Of a stretch of DNA of 64,000 bases, positions 20,314-28,959 are shown piece by piece; positions within the stretch are counted from its first letter, which is position 1; the number at the start of each line of letters is the position of its first letter. The DNA is taken from the NCBI GenBank assembly GCA_014650015.1, contig BMUD01000021.1, positions 1 to 64,000 on the forward strand, in the 5' to 3' direction. The translations under genes and the position numbers were made by a program. The stretch comes from Streptomyces griseoloalbus (GTDB lineage: Bacteria; Actinomycetota; Actinomycetes; Streptomycetales; Streptomycetaceae). The notes beneath the pieces were generated by a model. The model did not search any database. It worked only from the letters and a program-made list of their open reading frames with translations, and was not told the DNA's origin.

Positions 20314-21198
20314 TCAGCGGTCGTACGTGTAGAAGCCGCGTCCCGTCTTCCGCCCCAGCAGGCCGCCCTCGACCATGCGGACCAGGAGGGAAGGCGGGGC
20401 GTACAGCGGCTCCTTGTACTCGTCGTACAGTGACTCGGCGATGGACGCGACGACATCGAGGCCGATGAGGTCGCACAGTTGCAGCGGACCCAGCGGGTGC
20501 GAGCAGCCCAGGCGCATGCCGCGGTCGATGACCTCCGCTGTGGCGAAGCCCGACTCCGCCATGCGGATCGCCGAGACCAGATACGGGAACAGCAGCGCGT
20601 TGACGACGAATCCGGCCCGGTCGGCGGTGCGGATCACCTCCTTGCCGAGCACCTCCGAGACGAACCGCTCGGCCCGGTCCGCCACCGGCTTCTCGGTGAG
20701 CAGGGAGCTGGTGAGCTCGACCAGCGGAAGCATGGGCACCGGGCTGAAGAAGTGCACGCCGATCACCCGGCCGGGCCGGCCCGTGGTACGGGCGAGACGC
20801 ATGACGGGCAGCGAGGAGGTGTTGGTCGCCAGGATGGCGTCCGGGTCCTCCACGATGGCGTCCAGGGCGGCGAACAGCTCCACCTTGGCCGCCTCGTCCT
20901 CGCGGATGGACTCGACGACGAACTGCCGGTCGGCCATCGCCTTGAGGTCCGGGACCAGCTCGATCCGGCCGAGAGCCGCGTCGCGCTCGGCCTCGGTCAG
21001 CTTGCCCTTGGCCACCGCCTTGCCGAGCGAGTTCCGGATGCGGTCCAGGCCCGGTTCCACGGACTCGGGCCTGGAGACGGTGACCGTCACGTCCAGGCCG
21101 GCCCGGGCGCACACCTCGGCGATCCCGGAACCCATCAGGCCGCATCCGACGATGCCCACCCGGTTGATGGGCGGTGTGCCCTGTGTTGTTGCGTTCAT
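20314..21198 (-). CDS. 3-hydroxyacyl-CoA dehydrogenase (3-hydroxybutyryl-CoA type)
   Basis: A 294-residue 3-hydroxybutyryl-CoA dehydrogenase. It has the NAD-binding VGIVGCGLMGSGIAEV at 14-29, ATNTSSLP near 130, and HFFSPVPMLPLVE containing the catalytic His near 148. It keeps Asn in GFVVNALLFPY and ends with the usual GLLGRKTGRGFY. It makes 3-hydroxybutyryl-CoA from acetoacetyl-CoA in the C4 branch feeding the next reductase. Its ATG overlaps the stop of the KAS III gene by 4 bp, so the two are translationally coupled. No dehydratase is present in the operon; a primary-metabolism crotonase would be needed. Confidence 0.93.
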   Translation of the reverse strand: MNATTQGTPPINRVGIVGCGLMGSGIAEVCARAGLDVTVTVSRPESVEPGLDRIRNSLGKAVAKGKLTEAERDAALGRIELVPDLKAMADRQFVVESIREDEAAKVELFAALDAIVEDPDAILATNTSSLPVMRLARTTGRPGRVIGVHFFSPVPMLPLVELTSSLLTEKPVADRAERFVSEVLGKEVIRTADRAGFVVNALLFPYLVSAIRMAESGFATAEVIDRGMRLGCSHPLGPLQLCDLIGLDVVASIAESLYDEYKEPLYAPPSLLVRMVEGGLLGRKTGRGFYTYDR

Positions 21199-22193
21199 GC
21201 TGTCACTCCCCAGCGGATGAGACCGGCGCCGATGGACATGCCGCCGCCGAAGCCGCCGAGCAGCACGAGGTCGCCGGGGTGGAGGTGGCCCTGACGGTGG
21301 GCCTCGTCGAGGGTGATCGCGACGGCGGCGTTGCCCGCGTTCCCATAGTGTTCGAGAGTGCGGTGCGTGTGCGCGGAGGTGAGGCCCGCACGCTCGACGA
21401 GCTGTGCCAGCATGACCCCGTTGGGCTGGTGCGGAACGAAGTGGGCGATGTCCCCGCGGGAGGTGCCCGTGCGGGCGCACAACGCGTCGAGCAGGGGAGG
21501 GAAGTTGTCCAGGACGAAGTCCCGGACGGCACGTCCCTCCATACGGAAGTAGTGGTCGCCGTTCTGGACGGTCTGCTCGGACGCGGGCAGTCTGCTGCCC
21601 CCGGCCTCGACACGGATGAGCCGGTGCGCGTCGCCGCGCGAGGCCAGTTCGAAGCCGGTGAACCCGTACGGCTCGTCGACCTCGCCGACGACGGCGGCGC
21701 CGGCGCCGTCGGCCATCAGGACGGCCGTGCGGCGGTCGGTGAAGTCCAGGATCCGCGAGTAGATGTCGGCGCCCACGACGAGGGCCCGCCCGCCGGGCCG
21801 TTCCCGGATCAGGCTGCGGGCGATCGCGAGCGCGTAGACGAAGCCGCTGCACACGACGTTGATGTCGAAGCAGACCGCCGCGTGCGCGCCGAGTCCCCGC
21901 TGCACGTGGAAGGCGGTCGGCGGTTGGGGGGAGTCGGGGGTCGAGGTGGAGACGATGAGGTAGTCGACCTCGTCCGCCTCCAGTCCGGCCGCCTCCAGGG
22001 CGCGTTCCGCCGCGCGGATGCCGAGGTCCGAGGTGGCCTCGTCGGGCGCGGCGTACCGGCGCTCCAGGATGCGTGTCCGTTCCTCGATCCATTCGGTCGG
22101 GACACCGACGCGCGCGGCGATCTCGGCGTTGGTGACCTCCTCCTTGGGGAGGTAGGACCCGGTGCTCAGGATGCCGATGGGTCGCTCGGTCAT
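21195..22193 (-). CDS. Beta-ketoacyl-ACP synthase III family protein (KAS III)
   Basis: A 332-residue FabH-like condensing enzyme. The catalytic Cys115 lies in NVVCSGF, His in VPHQPN and Asn in YGNAGNAAV, a complete Cys-His-Asn triad. It likely condenses acetyl-CoA with malonyl-ACP/CoA to acetoacetyl-type products for the adjacent dehydrogenase and carboxylase/reductase; an acyl-transfer role on the polyketide is an alternative. The start is 4 bp after the crotonyl-CoA reductase stop, in one tight operon. Confidence 0.92.
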   Translation of the reverse strand: MTERPIGILSTGSYLPKEEVTNAEIAARVGVPTEWIEERTRILERRYAAPDEATSDLGIRAAERALEAAGLEADEVDYLIVSTSTPDSPQPPTAFHVQRGLGAHAAVCFDINVVCSGFVYALAIARSLIRERPGGRALVVGADIYSRILDFTDRRTAVLMADGAGAAVVGEVDEPYGFTGFELASRGDAHRLIRVEAGGSRLPASEQTVQNGDHYFRMEGRAVRDFVLDNFPPLLDALCARTGTSRGDIAHFVPHQPNGVMLAQLVERAGLTSAHTHRTLEHYGNAGNAAVAITLDEAHRQGHLHPGDLVLLGGFGGGMSIGAGLIRWGVTA

Positions 22194-22197
22194 GGCG

Positions 22198-23526
22198 TCA
22201 GATGCTCCGCACCGGATTCAGCGCGGCCGCGCCGATCCGCTCGCGCAGCGCCGGGTCGGTGACGCCGAGCCCCTCCCGCGGAGCGAGGCAGAGCACGCCG
22301 ACCTTGCCGATGTGCTCGTTGTTCTGCACCAGCCGGGCGGCCTCCCCGACCTCGTCGAGGGGATACACGGTGGACAGCACGGGGGAGATCTTGCCCTGGG
22401 CGACCAGCCGGTTCAGCTCGGCCTGCTCCTGCAGGTTGGCGGCGTGGCTGCCGATGATGCGCTTGGAGTTCATCCACAGGTAGCGGTTGTCGTACGTGTG
22501 CTGGTAGCCGGTGCTGGAACCGCAGGTCACCACGGTGCCGCCGCGCCGGACGACGAACGTGGAGACCCCGAAGGTGGCGCGGCCGATGTAGTCGAAGGCC
22601 ACGTGCGGGTCCTCACCGACCTCCTGGCGGATGATCCGGCCGAGACGCTTGCCCTGCTCGATGGTCTCCTCGGGCGTGTCGGCGCGCCCGAGGCCCGTCT
22701 CCGCGCGGTTGATGATCACGTCGCAGCCGAGCGCCCGGAGCACCTTGGCCTTGCTCTCCGAGCTGACGACACCGACCGGGATGCCTCCCGCCGCCTTGAC
22801 CAACTGCACGGCGAACGCCCCGAGGCCGCCGGTGGCGCCCCAGATGAGAACGACGTCCCCGAGCTTGATCCGGGCGCCCTTGTCGCTGATCAGCATGCGG
22901 TAGGAGGTGGCCGCGGTGAGGAGCACGCTCGCGGCCTCCTCCCAGGTCAGGTGCGCGGGCTTGGGCAGGAGCTGGCTGGCCTTGACCACGGAGTAGTGGG
23001 CCAGTCCGCCGAAGTTGGTCTCGTAGCCCCAGATGCGCTGGCCCGCGCCGAGCATGGCGTCCGCGTGCGTGGCCGGTTCCTGGTCGTCGACCTGGACGCA
23101 GCTGACGACGACGTGGTCGCCCGCGCGCCAGCTCCGGACGGCGCTGCCGGCGCGCACCACGACGCCGGCCCCGTCGGAGCCGATGACGTGGTGCGGCAGG
23201 TCGTGACGCGCGGCGAGGCCGCCCAGGCGCCCGAAACGCTTCAGGAAGCCGAAGGTGGGCACCGGCTCGAAGGTCGCGGACCAGACGGTGTTGTAGTTGA
23301 TCGCGCTGGCCATCACCGCGACCAGGACCTCGTCGGGGGCCAGTTCCGGCATGGGCACGTTGCCGACGCGGATGGACCGGCGCACGTCCTTGTCGCCGCC
23401 GTCGTTGAACATGCCGACGTCCTCGGCCCGCAGGTGAGCCGCCGTGTACTGCTCCGGTACCTGCTCCCGTTCCAGCACTTGCGCGGGCGCCCCCGCGAGC
23501 ACAGCCTCGGTCAGGGAATCCATCAT
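22198..23526 (-). CDS. ccr: Crotonyl-CoA carboxylase/reductase
   Basis: A 442-residue medium-chain dehydrogenase of the crotonyl-CoA carboxylase/reductase group. Features are SAINYNTVW (conserved Asn), PHHVIGSDGAG, IWGYETNFGG, the NADPH motif IWGATGGLGAFA near 233, DNRYLWM and GSHAAN (conserved His). It converts crotonyl-CoA plus CO2 and NADPH to ethylmalonyl-CoA, a PKS extender. The aromatic residue before the CO2-contacting Glu is Tyr here; I recall Phe in characterised enzymes. With KAS III and the hydroxyacyl dehydrogenase it forms an extender-supply operon. GGAG precedes the tandem ATGs. Confidence 0.94.
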   Translation of the reverse strand: MMDSLTEAVLAGAPAQVLEREQVPEQYTAAHLRAEDVGMFNDGGDKDVRRSIRVGNVPMPELAPDEVLVAVMASAINYNTVWSATFEPVPTFGFLKRFGRLGGLAARHDLPHHVIGSDGAGVVVRAGSAVRSWRAGDHVVVSCVQVDDQEPATHADAMLGAGQRIWGYETNFGGLAHYSVVKASQLLPKPAHLTWEEAASVLLTAATSYRMLISDKGARIKLGDVVLIWGATGGLGAFAVQLVKAAGGIPVGVVSSESKAKVLRALGCDVIINRAETGLGRADTPEETIEQGKRLGRIIRQEVGEDPHVAFDYIGRATFGVSTFVVRRGGTVVTCGSSTGYQHTYDNRYLWMNSKRIIGSHAANLQEQAELNRLVAQGKISPVLSTVYPLDEVGEAARLVQNNEHIGKVGVLCLAPREGLGVTDPALRERIGAAALNPVRSI

Positions 23527-23548
23527 GCTCCAGTCTCGTGAAGTGACA

Positions 23549-23585
23549 GGCCCCGCACCGATCCACGGGGGTACGGCGCGGGGCC
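23549..23585 (-). terminator. Hairpin between SnoaL copy 2 and ccr
   Basis: A 12-bp stem with one mismatch (23549-23560 with 23574-23585) occupies most of the 81-bp gap. It may partly terminate or process the SnoaL-ccr message and tune the downstream operon. Confidence 0.45.
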
Positions 23586-23607
23586 TGGTCGCGTGGCGAA
23601 GGGAGGG

Positions 23608-24006
23608 TCAGGCGCTGGTCTCGTCGGCCACGGGACGGTCGACGGCCATGATCCACTTGCCGTCCTCGCCACGGACGAGGACATCGGTGCAGGTGCCGTC
23701 GATCTTCTGGGTCTTGCCGTCCTCGCCGGTGACCTCGAGGTGGAACTCGACGATCAGCAGGGAGGTGTCACCGGTGCTGAAGGTGCGCAGCACCTTGGAG
23801 TTCAGCTTGGGCTTGCTGGCCAGGAACTCGGTGATGCTCTTGGTGCGGTCGGCCCCGGTGCGCGGCGTCCCGGTGAGGTTGGAGATCGCGTCCTCGCGGT
23901 ACAGCTGGTCGAAGATGGCTCCCTGTCCGGTGTTGAACGCGGCCACGAACACGTCGTTCTGCTGGTCCGGGTCGTCGGTCAGGGTCAGGTCGAGGGTCTC
24001 GCTCAT
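23608..24006 (-). CDS. SnoaL/NTF2-like protein, copy 2
   Basis: A 132-residue member of the same small fold family as its two paralogues in the window. It has AAFNTGQGAIFDQLYREDAISN, ASKPKLNSKVLRTFSTGDTSLLIVEFHLEV and C-terminal WIMAVDRPV. It is the most divergent copy and lacks the NPYG ending. It lies 31 bp after copy 3 and upstream of ccr, probably co-transcribed. The function in the pathway is unknown; possible roles are cyclisation or imine/aldehyde binding. Confidence 0.82.
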   Translation of the reverse strand: MSETLDLTLTDDPDQQNDVFVAAFNTGQGAIFDQLYREDAISNLTGTPRTGADRTKSITEFLASKPKLNSKVLRTFSTGDTSLLIVEFHLEVTGEDGKTQKIDGTCTDVLVRGEDGKWIMAVDRPVADETSA

Positions 24007-24037
24007 GAGGAGGGGGTTCCTTTCCGGGGGGATACGC

Positions 24038-24433
24038 TCAGAGTTCCTTGCCGTACGGGTTGTCGATCGCGAAGCGCCACTGGCCGTCGGCCCCCAGACG
24101 CAGCACGTCGAGGCCGATGCCGGAGATGCTCTCCGCCGCGCTGTCCGCCGTCGCGGGGATGTCGATGGCCCAGTCCGTGACCAGCAGGGCGGTGTCCGAC
24201 GTCACGTACGACTCGAGGACCTTGTTCGTCAGCTTGGGCTTGGCGGCGAGGAACTCGGCCAGCCCCTTTCGCCGTTCCTCGCCGCTGGCGGGGTGCCCCT
24301 TCTCCCACACGCTGATCGCGTCGTCCGTGTAAAGCCGGTCCACGGCCGCGGCGTCGCCGGAGTTGAAGGTGCGCACATAGGTGGCGGCGTGTTCCAGAAC
24401 CGCCGCGGTGAGCGCGTCGTTGGTCTCTGCCAT
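24038..24433 (-). CDS. SnoaL/NTF2-like protein, copy 3
   Basis: A 131-residue SnoaL-like protein, close in sequence to the 9756-10145 copy: RTFNSGDAAAVDRLYTDDAISV, VLESYVTSDTALLVTDWAI and IDNPYGKEL. The two genes sit 14 kb apart yet share a 26-bp promoter block, suggesting an old duplication of gene plus control region or common regulation. It is the first gene of the minus-strand run 24433 to 20314. Confidence 0.85.
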   Translation of the reverse strand: MAETNDALTAAVLEHAATYVRTFNSGDAAAVDRLYTDDAISVWEKGHPASGEERRKGLAEFLAAKPKLTNKVLESYVTSDTALLVTDWAIDIPATADSAAESISGIGLDVLRLGADGQWRFAIDNPYGKEL

Positions 24434-24485
24434 GGCAAAACCACTCCCGTTCCGTGAGATGTGCGGTCACCGTAGGCGGGCGCGG

Positions 24486-24511
24486 GCCATCCCCCGGTCA
24501 CTGACAGGCAA
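24486..24511 (-). promoter_or_regulatory. 26-bp motif shared by two SnoaL gene promoters (second copy)
   Basis: The partner of 10231-10256, 22 of 26 identical, lying 53 bp before the SnoaL copy 3 start in the same orientation. Confidence 0.5.
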
Positions 24512-24686
24512 TGGGTTCAAGCCGGTGCCGGGCTCCCCGGTGATGGGCGTCCGTTGGAGCGGATCGGAACGCCCAGTTCCTCCCTGGGGCGGATCATGCA
24601 CTGGACGTGAAAGGGTGGCGACAGCTCCTGTCCTGCTGTTCGTCGCACGGGTGGCACGGGAGGCGGGTGCCCGGCTGGAGGCATAG

Positions 24687-25826
24687 GTGAAGGACCCTGA
24701 CATGTCCCGCGGTGCTCGTCTGGCCGCCCATGGTGCCGCTTCCACATCACTGTCGCTGTGCAGTGACCGCACACTGCGGGAGCTCGTGGACGCCGCCACA
24801 CCGATCGGTTCCGGCATCGGCGGGAAGACGGTACTGCTGGAGGTCGACGGAACCTCGGTCTTCGTCAAGCAGATCCCCCTGACCGACCTGGAGCGACGGC
24901 CGGAGAACGTCCACTCCACGGCGAACCTGTCCGGACTGCCGCTCTTCTGCCACTACGGTGTCGGCACCATCGGCGGCCCGGGGTTCGGAGCCTGGCGGGA
25001 GCTGGCCGTGCACGTCATGACGACGAACTGGGTGATCGCGGGAGACCATGAGGGCTTCCCCCTGATGTACCACTGGCGGGTGCTACCGGGCCCCGGCGGG
25101 CCGCTTCCCGAGGAACTGGCCGATGTGGAACGGGCTGTCGCCTACTGGGGAGGCGGAGCGGGCGTACGCCGTCGGATCGAGGCTCTCCGGCAGTCCTCGG
25201 CGAGGCTCATGCTGTTCCTCGAGTACATCCCGCGGAACCTGCACGACTGGCTGGGCGTCCAGATAGGGGCCGGTGACGAGGCGGCCGAGCGGGCCTGTGC
25301 CATGGTGGACGACGAGCTGCAAGCCGGCACCTCGTTCATGAACGCCCGCGGGCTGCTGCACTTCGACGCGCACTTCGAGAACATCCTGACCGACGGCCGG
25401 CGGCTCTTCTTCGCCGACTACGGCCTCGCGATCTCCTCCCGCTTCGAGCTCGCACAGGACGAGGCCGACTTCTTCGACCGGCATCGCGCTTACGACCGGT
25501 GCTACACCATCACACATCTGGTCAACTGGCTGGCCGTGGCTCTGCACGGATACGAACCGGACGAACGCATGGCGTTTGTGCGCGCCTGCGCCCAGGGGAT
25601 GTCCCCGGGGGACGTTCCAGCTGCGGCCGCGGCAGTCCTTGTCCGTCACGCGCCGGTCGCCGCAGTCATGGGGGACTTCTACCGCCGGTTCCGGCAGGAG
25701 AGCCGGGCGACCCCCTACCCGCTGGAGGCGATCCGCCGGATCGAACAGCGGGACGGCCCGTCCGATGCGGCGACGGGGTCAGCGGGAGGACAGCGGCCGG
25801 GCCAGTCAGTCGCGCCGCGCACCTGA
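24687..25826 (+). CDS. Kinase-fold protein (aminoglycoside/protein kinase-like)
   Basis: A 379-residue protein with a kinase-like C-lobe. The catalytic loop HFDAHFENIL (near residue 228) and the metal-binding FADYG (near 246) correspond to HxDxxxxN and D-x-G. VFVKQIPLTDLE supplies a possible nucleotide-binding Lys at about 60. No glycine-rich loop is clear. Similar genes occur singly in many Streptomyces genomes and their substrates are unknown. The GTG start has GGAGG upstream. It is divergent from the biosynthetic operon; antibiotic self-protection by phosphorylation is possible but unsupported. Confidence 0.75.
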   Translation: MKDPDMSRGARLAAHGAASTSLSLCSDRTLRELVDAATPIGSGIGGKTVLLEVDGTSVFVKQIPLTDLERRPENVHSTANLSGLPLFCHYGVGTIGGPGFGAWRELAVHVMTTNWVIAGDHEGFPLMYHWRVLPGPGGPLPEELADVERAVAYWGGGAGVRRRIEALRQSSARLMLFLEYIPRNLHDWLGVQIGAGDEAAERACAMVDDELQAGTSFMNARGLLHFDAHFENILTDGRRLFFADYGLAISSRFELAQDEADFFDRHRAYDRCYTITHLVNWLAVALHGYEPDERMAFVRACAQGMSPGDVPAAAAAVLVRHAPVAAVMGDFYRRFRQESRATPYPLEAIRRIEQRDGPSDAATGSAGGQRPGQSVAPRT

Positions 25827-26099
25827 TACGGCGATGCGGGCGTGCTCAAGGGCCTGCCACGACAGTGGATCGTGGTGCTCCGAAGCCATCACCCGAGAGG
25901 TACGTCGCCCCGTCCCCCCGACCCAGCCCGACGGCACTGCCGCGCAGGTCCGGGAGCCCCAGGCGTCGGGCCAGTTCACCGGATAACCGTCGTGCTCGTG
26001 GACCTCTGCCAGCACCCGCACACAGTCACCGAGGTCGCGATCAGTCCGCCGTCGGACACGTGGGGACACGTCCGCGCCGGACACGCTCTCGCTCTTCAC
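25806..26099 (-). pseudogene. Acetyltransferase-like (GNAT) 5' remnant
   Basis: The first half (VRRRTDRDLGDCVRVLAEV, then HEHDGYPVNWPD) looks like the start of a Streptomyces GNAT acetyltransferase. The remainder is unlike the family, and no acetyl-CoA motif is visible. Total length is about 97 residues against the usual 150 or more. It sits between the kinase-fold gene and the transposase remnant, so it is probably a casualty of insertion and deletion. Confidence 0.3.
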
Positions 26100-26192
26100 C
26101 GGGGCATGGAAACACAGTCCGAGCGCCCACGACCAGCGACGTTCGCAACAGGCTGGGCCGGATCGTTTGCGTCGGTCGGGTACGGGAGTGCC

Positions 26193-26566
26193 GTCAACGG
26201 ACGTCCAGTGGGCACCGGATCGAGCCGTTGCTCCCGGACCGGACGCCGAAGCGGGGTGGCCGCCGGCGGGATCGACGTGAGGTGATCGACGCGTCGCCCA
26301 CACGTTCCGGACCGGATCACCGTGGGTCCACCTACCGGAGGAACACGGCAACCGGCGGGGCGTCTGCAACCGGCTGCGGGTGCGGGCCGCCGACGGCACC
26401 GGGGAGCGGGTGTTCACCGCGCTGATCGCCCAGGCCGACGCCGATGAGGACGTGTCCTGGCCCGTGTCCGTGGACTCCACGGGCGTGCGCGCTCACCAGC
26501 ACGCGGCCGGGGCCCGCACAAAGGGCCCCGGCCGGCGAACCGGCGGATCACGCCATCGGCCGGTCC
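26193..26566 (+). mobile_element. IS5-family transposase remnant
   Basis: Pieces of a Streptomyces IS5-type transposase survive in different frames: DVQWA at about 26200, then EPLLPDRTPKRGGRRRD with EVID (26224-26290). NRRGVCNRLR and ADGTGERVFTALIAQADAD (26345-26450) precede VSVDSTGVRAHQHAAGAR (26465-26520), and DHAIGRSR lies at 26546-26566. At least two frameshifts and a 3' truncation make it inactive. I could not define terminal inverted repeats. It abuts the 3' end of the sugar transporter gene and marks the right flank of the biosynthetic region. Confidence 0.85.
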
Positions 26567-26577
26567 CGTCCTCCCGC

Positions 26578-27999
26578 TCAGGAGTCGTCCAGCGCCTTCC
26601 GGAAGGAACCGCCACGGTGCAAGGCGCGTTCGATGCTCTCCAGGGACTTCCCCCGGGTCTCCGGTACCTTCGCCGCCACGAACGCGATGCACGCGGCGTT
26701 CATCAGGGCGTAGACGAAGAACGTGCCGGAGCGGCCGATGGCCTGGATCGCGGTCAGGGCCGTCACCGCGATCAGCAGGTCGACACCCCACACGGTGACG
26801 GTGGCCAAACTGGTGGCCGGGCCACGCACCCTCAGCGGCACGATCTCCGGGCCGATGAGCCAGACCACGGCCTGAATCCCGATCCCGTTGAACAGGATGT
26901 ACGCGAACAGCGCGACGATGACGGTCCAGCGTTGCGCCGCCGAGCCCTCGGGGCCGAGGAAGGCGAGCGCCATGATCGCCATGGCGAGGCCGGAGCCCGG
27001 CAGGAACCACAGCATCGTCCGCCGACGGCCCACCCGGTCCACGGCGATGGCACCGATCACTCCGGCGGCCACCAGCATCACACCGATACCGACACCGGTG
27101 AGCAGTGCGGCCGAGTCGCCGAAGCCCGCGTCGACGAGAATCGTCGGCGCGTAGTAGACGACGGCGTTGATACCGGTCAGCTGCGAGAAGGCCGCGATAC
27201 CGACGGCGACCAGCAGGGCGGGCCGCATCCAGCGCTGCCGCAGATCGCGCCAGCCGCCGGTGGGGGTGGCGGTCGCCACCTCGGTGATCTCGTCGATCTC
27301 CCGGCCCACGTCCGTGCCGGCCGGCCGGAGCCGGGCCAGCACGGTCACCGCCTCCTCCCTTCGGCCGCGCTCGACAAGCCAGCGTGGGCTCTCCGGCAGG
27401 AACAGCATGCCGACACACAGGGCCACGGCGGGCAGGACCGCCAGGGCGAACATCGTGCGCCAGCCACCACTGCCCGACAGCGCCCAGCCGCACAGGTACG
27501 CGATGAGCTGTCCGCAGGCGACCATCAGCTGGAACAGCACCATGAGCCGGCCGCGGATCCTGGCGGGGGCGGCTTCGGCGATGTAGACGGGCACCATGTT
27601 CGAGGCGCCGCCGACGGCCAACCCGAGAACGAAGCGCGCGGCGATGAGGCTGCCCACCCCGGGGGCCACGGCCGCCGCTGCGGCCCCTACGGCGAAGACG
27701 ACCGCGACCGCGATGACGACCTTGCGGCGTCCGTGACGTACGGCCAGACGGCCCGCGATCAGGGCTCCGGCCATCGCGCCGAGCAGGATCACGCCGACGA
27801 CGACCTCCTGCTCGCGGGAGCTCAGGTCCAAGTCCTCGCGCAGGTGCAGCAGGGCGCCGGAGATGATGCCGGTGTCGTATCCGAAGAGCAGGCCGCCCAG
27901 AGCGGACACCGCCGCGACCGCGTACACCATGGCCGGTGCCTTCTGCTGGTCGTCGACGGGCGCCTCGGTCGGTCCGGGCTTCGTGGTCAGCTCAGGCAT
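26578..27999 (-). CDS. MFS sugar transporter
   Basis: A 473-residue sugar-porter-type major facilitator with about 12 membrane segments. Family signatures are GYDTGIISGAL near 33, RHGRRK after TM2, PVYIAEAAPARIRGRL, LPESPRWLVERGR before the central loop, VDRVGRRRT, and PETRGKSLE at the C-terminus. It likely imports a sugar or polyol by proton symport. Its start overlaps the stop of the upstream PhyH gene by 8 bp, so the two are coupled and both probably controlled by the divergent LacI regulator. Confidence 0.93.
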   Translation of the reverse strand: MPELTTKPGPTEAPVDDQQKAPAMVYAVAAVSALGGLLFGYDTGIISGALLHLREDLDLSSREQEVVVGVILLGAMAGALIAGRLAVRHGRRKVVIAVAVVFAVGAAAAAVAPGVGSLIAARFVLGLAVGGASNMVPVYIAEAAPARIRGRLMVLFQLMVACGQLIAYLCGWALSGSGGWRTMFALAVLPAVALCVGMLFLPESPRWLVERGRREEAVTVLARLRPAGTDVGREIDEITEVATATPTGGWRDLRQRWMRPALLVAVGIAAFSQLTGINAVVYYAPTILVDAGFGDSAALLTGVGIGVMLVAAGVIGAIAVDRVGRRRTMLWFLPGSGLAMAIMALAFLGPEGSAAQRWTVIVALFAYILFNGIGIQAVVWLIGPEIVPLRVRGPATSLATVTVWGVDLLIAVTALTAIQAIGRSGTFFVYALMNAACIAFVAAKVPETRGKSLESIERALHRGGSFRKALDDS

Positions 28000-28843
28000 C
28001 GCCCATGACCAGACCCTCGATGGTGTGCTTCTGCGTGATCGGTTCCAGCACGTCGACGACCGGGCAGTCCAGATGGCGCCGGACCCGCTCGGGCAGGGAC
28101 TCCCAGTAGGCACGGGTCACCGCCGTGTCGTGCCGGTCGCTGTTGGTGGCTTCGGGGCCGTCGACGCCCAGGACCAGCACGGGCCGGGACTTCGGGGAGT
28201 GGTTCCTGGTGCCGCGGTGGATGGTCAGCGCGGTGCGCGCCGAGATGTCACCGCGCTGCGGGTACTTGCGCACGGCCCGCTCCTCGTAGCGCGGGTAGTG
28301 CGACCGGGGCGGGAACATGCCGTGGCCGAACTCCGGGCTGTCGTCCCACTGGGTGCCCGGCGCTATTTCGAAGGGGCCCATGTCCTCCTGCGTGTCGACG
28401 GCGGTCACGTTGAAGGCCAGGGAGGTCAGCCGTTGTTCGGCGCGGGTCTCCTCGGGTATGGGGAAGTCCCGGTGCCAGGGCTGGTTGACGGCGCCTTCGA
28501 GCGGCACGTCGAAGCCGAGCTCGACGATGCGGTAGTCGGGCCCGAGCACGGCGGTGCAGACGGAGCGCACCCAGGGGTGGTCGACGAGGTCGACGAAGCC
28601 GCGCAGCTGCTCGGGGTGGATCTCCACGTAGTAACGGTGCGGTCCGCGTCCGACGGCTCCGCCCGGCCGTGCCAGCGCTTCCCGGAAGGCCACGTCGATG
28701 TCCTCGCGGAGCCGGTCGGCCCAGTCGGGGGTGAAGGCACCCTTGCGGGCCGTGATGCCGTCCGAGTACAGGGCCTGGACGTCGGCCGTCACGTCCAGGT
28801 CCAGGTCGGCCAGGGCGATGCCGGGGTAGGCGTGCGGGATCAT
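27992..28843 (-). CDS. Phytanoyl-CoA dioxygenase family (PhyH) enzyme
   Basis: A 283-residue Fe(II)/2-oxoglutarate dioxygenase of the PhyH family. The iron-binding HxD is in QPWHRDFPI, and the distal His with the 2-oxoglutarate Arg is in ALTIHRGTRNHS. The start MIPHAYPG is chosen for AAGGAGG upstream. It probably hydroxylates a small substrate imported by the coupled transporter; the substrate is unknown. Confidence 0.88.
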   Translation of the reverse strand: MIPHAYPGIALADLDLDVTADVQALYSDGITARKGAFTPDWADRLREDIDVAFREALARPGGAVGRGPHRYYVEIHPEQLRGFVDLVDHPWVRSVCTAVLGPDYRIVELGFDVPLEGAVNQPWHRDFPIPEETRAEQRLTSLAFNVTAVDTQEDMGPFEIAPGTQWDDSPEFGHGMFPPRSHYPRYEERAVRKYPQRGDISARTALTIHRGTRNHSPKSRPVLVLGVDGPEATNSDRHDTAVTRAYWESLPERVRRHLDCPVVDVLEPITQKHTIEGLVMGDA

Positions 28844-28882
28844 GCGTGCCTCCTTGCACGTGCGGCGGAAACTTCCGAGCCA

Positions 28883-28912
28883 TATTGCATCGATGATTTC
28901 AACGTGGCAATA
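28883..28912. promoter_or_regulatory. Candidate LacI-family operator
   Basis: TATTGC (28883-28888) and GCAATA (28907-28912) form a perfect inverted repeat around 18 bp in the 116-bp divergent promoter between phyH and lacI. It is the only clear dyad there. Confidence 0.5.
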
Positions 28913-28959
28913 CCCATTCTCGTGGATCTTGGTCCGCACCGGGCACGGCATGCCACGAT

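Noticed and set aside
1-24433. Assigning the cluster to a named product such as coelimycin, cyclizidine or streptazone
   Set aside because: The release and imine logic is shared with those families, but the loading and early modules lie outside the window and no gene is diagnostic of one product.
26380-28008. Plus-strand frame of 542 codons across the sugar transporter
   Set aside because: Only its first 60 codons match anything (the transposase remnant); the rest is antisense to a well-supported MFS transporter.
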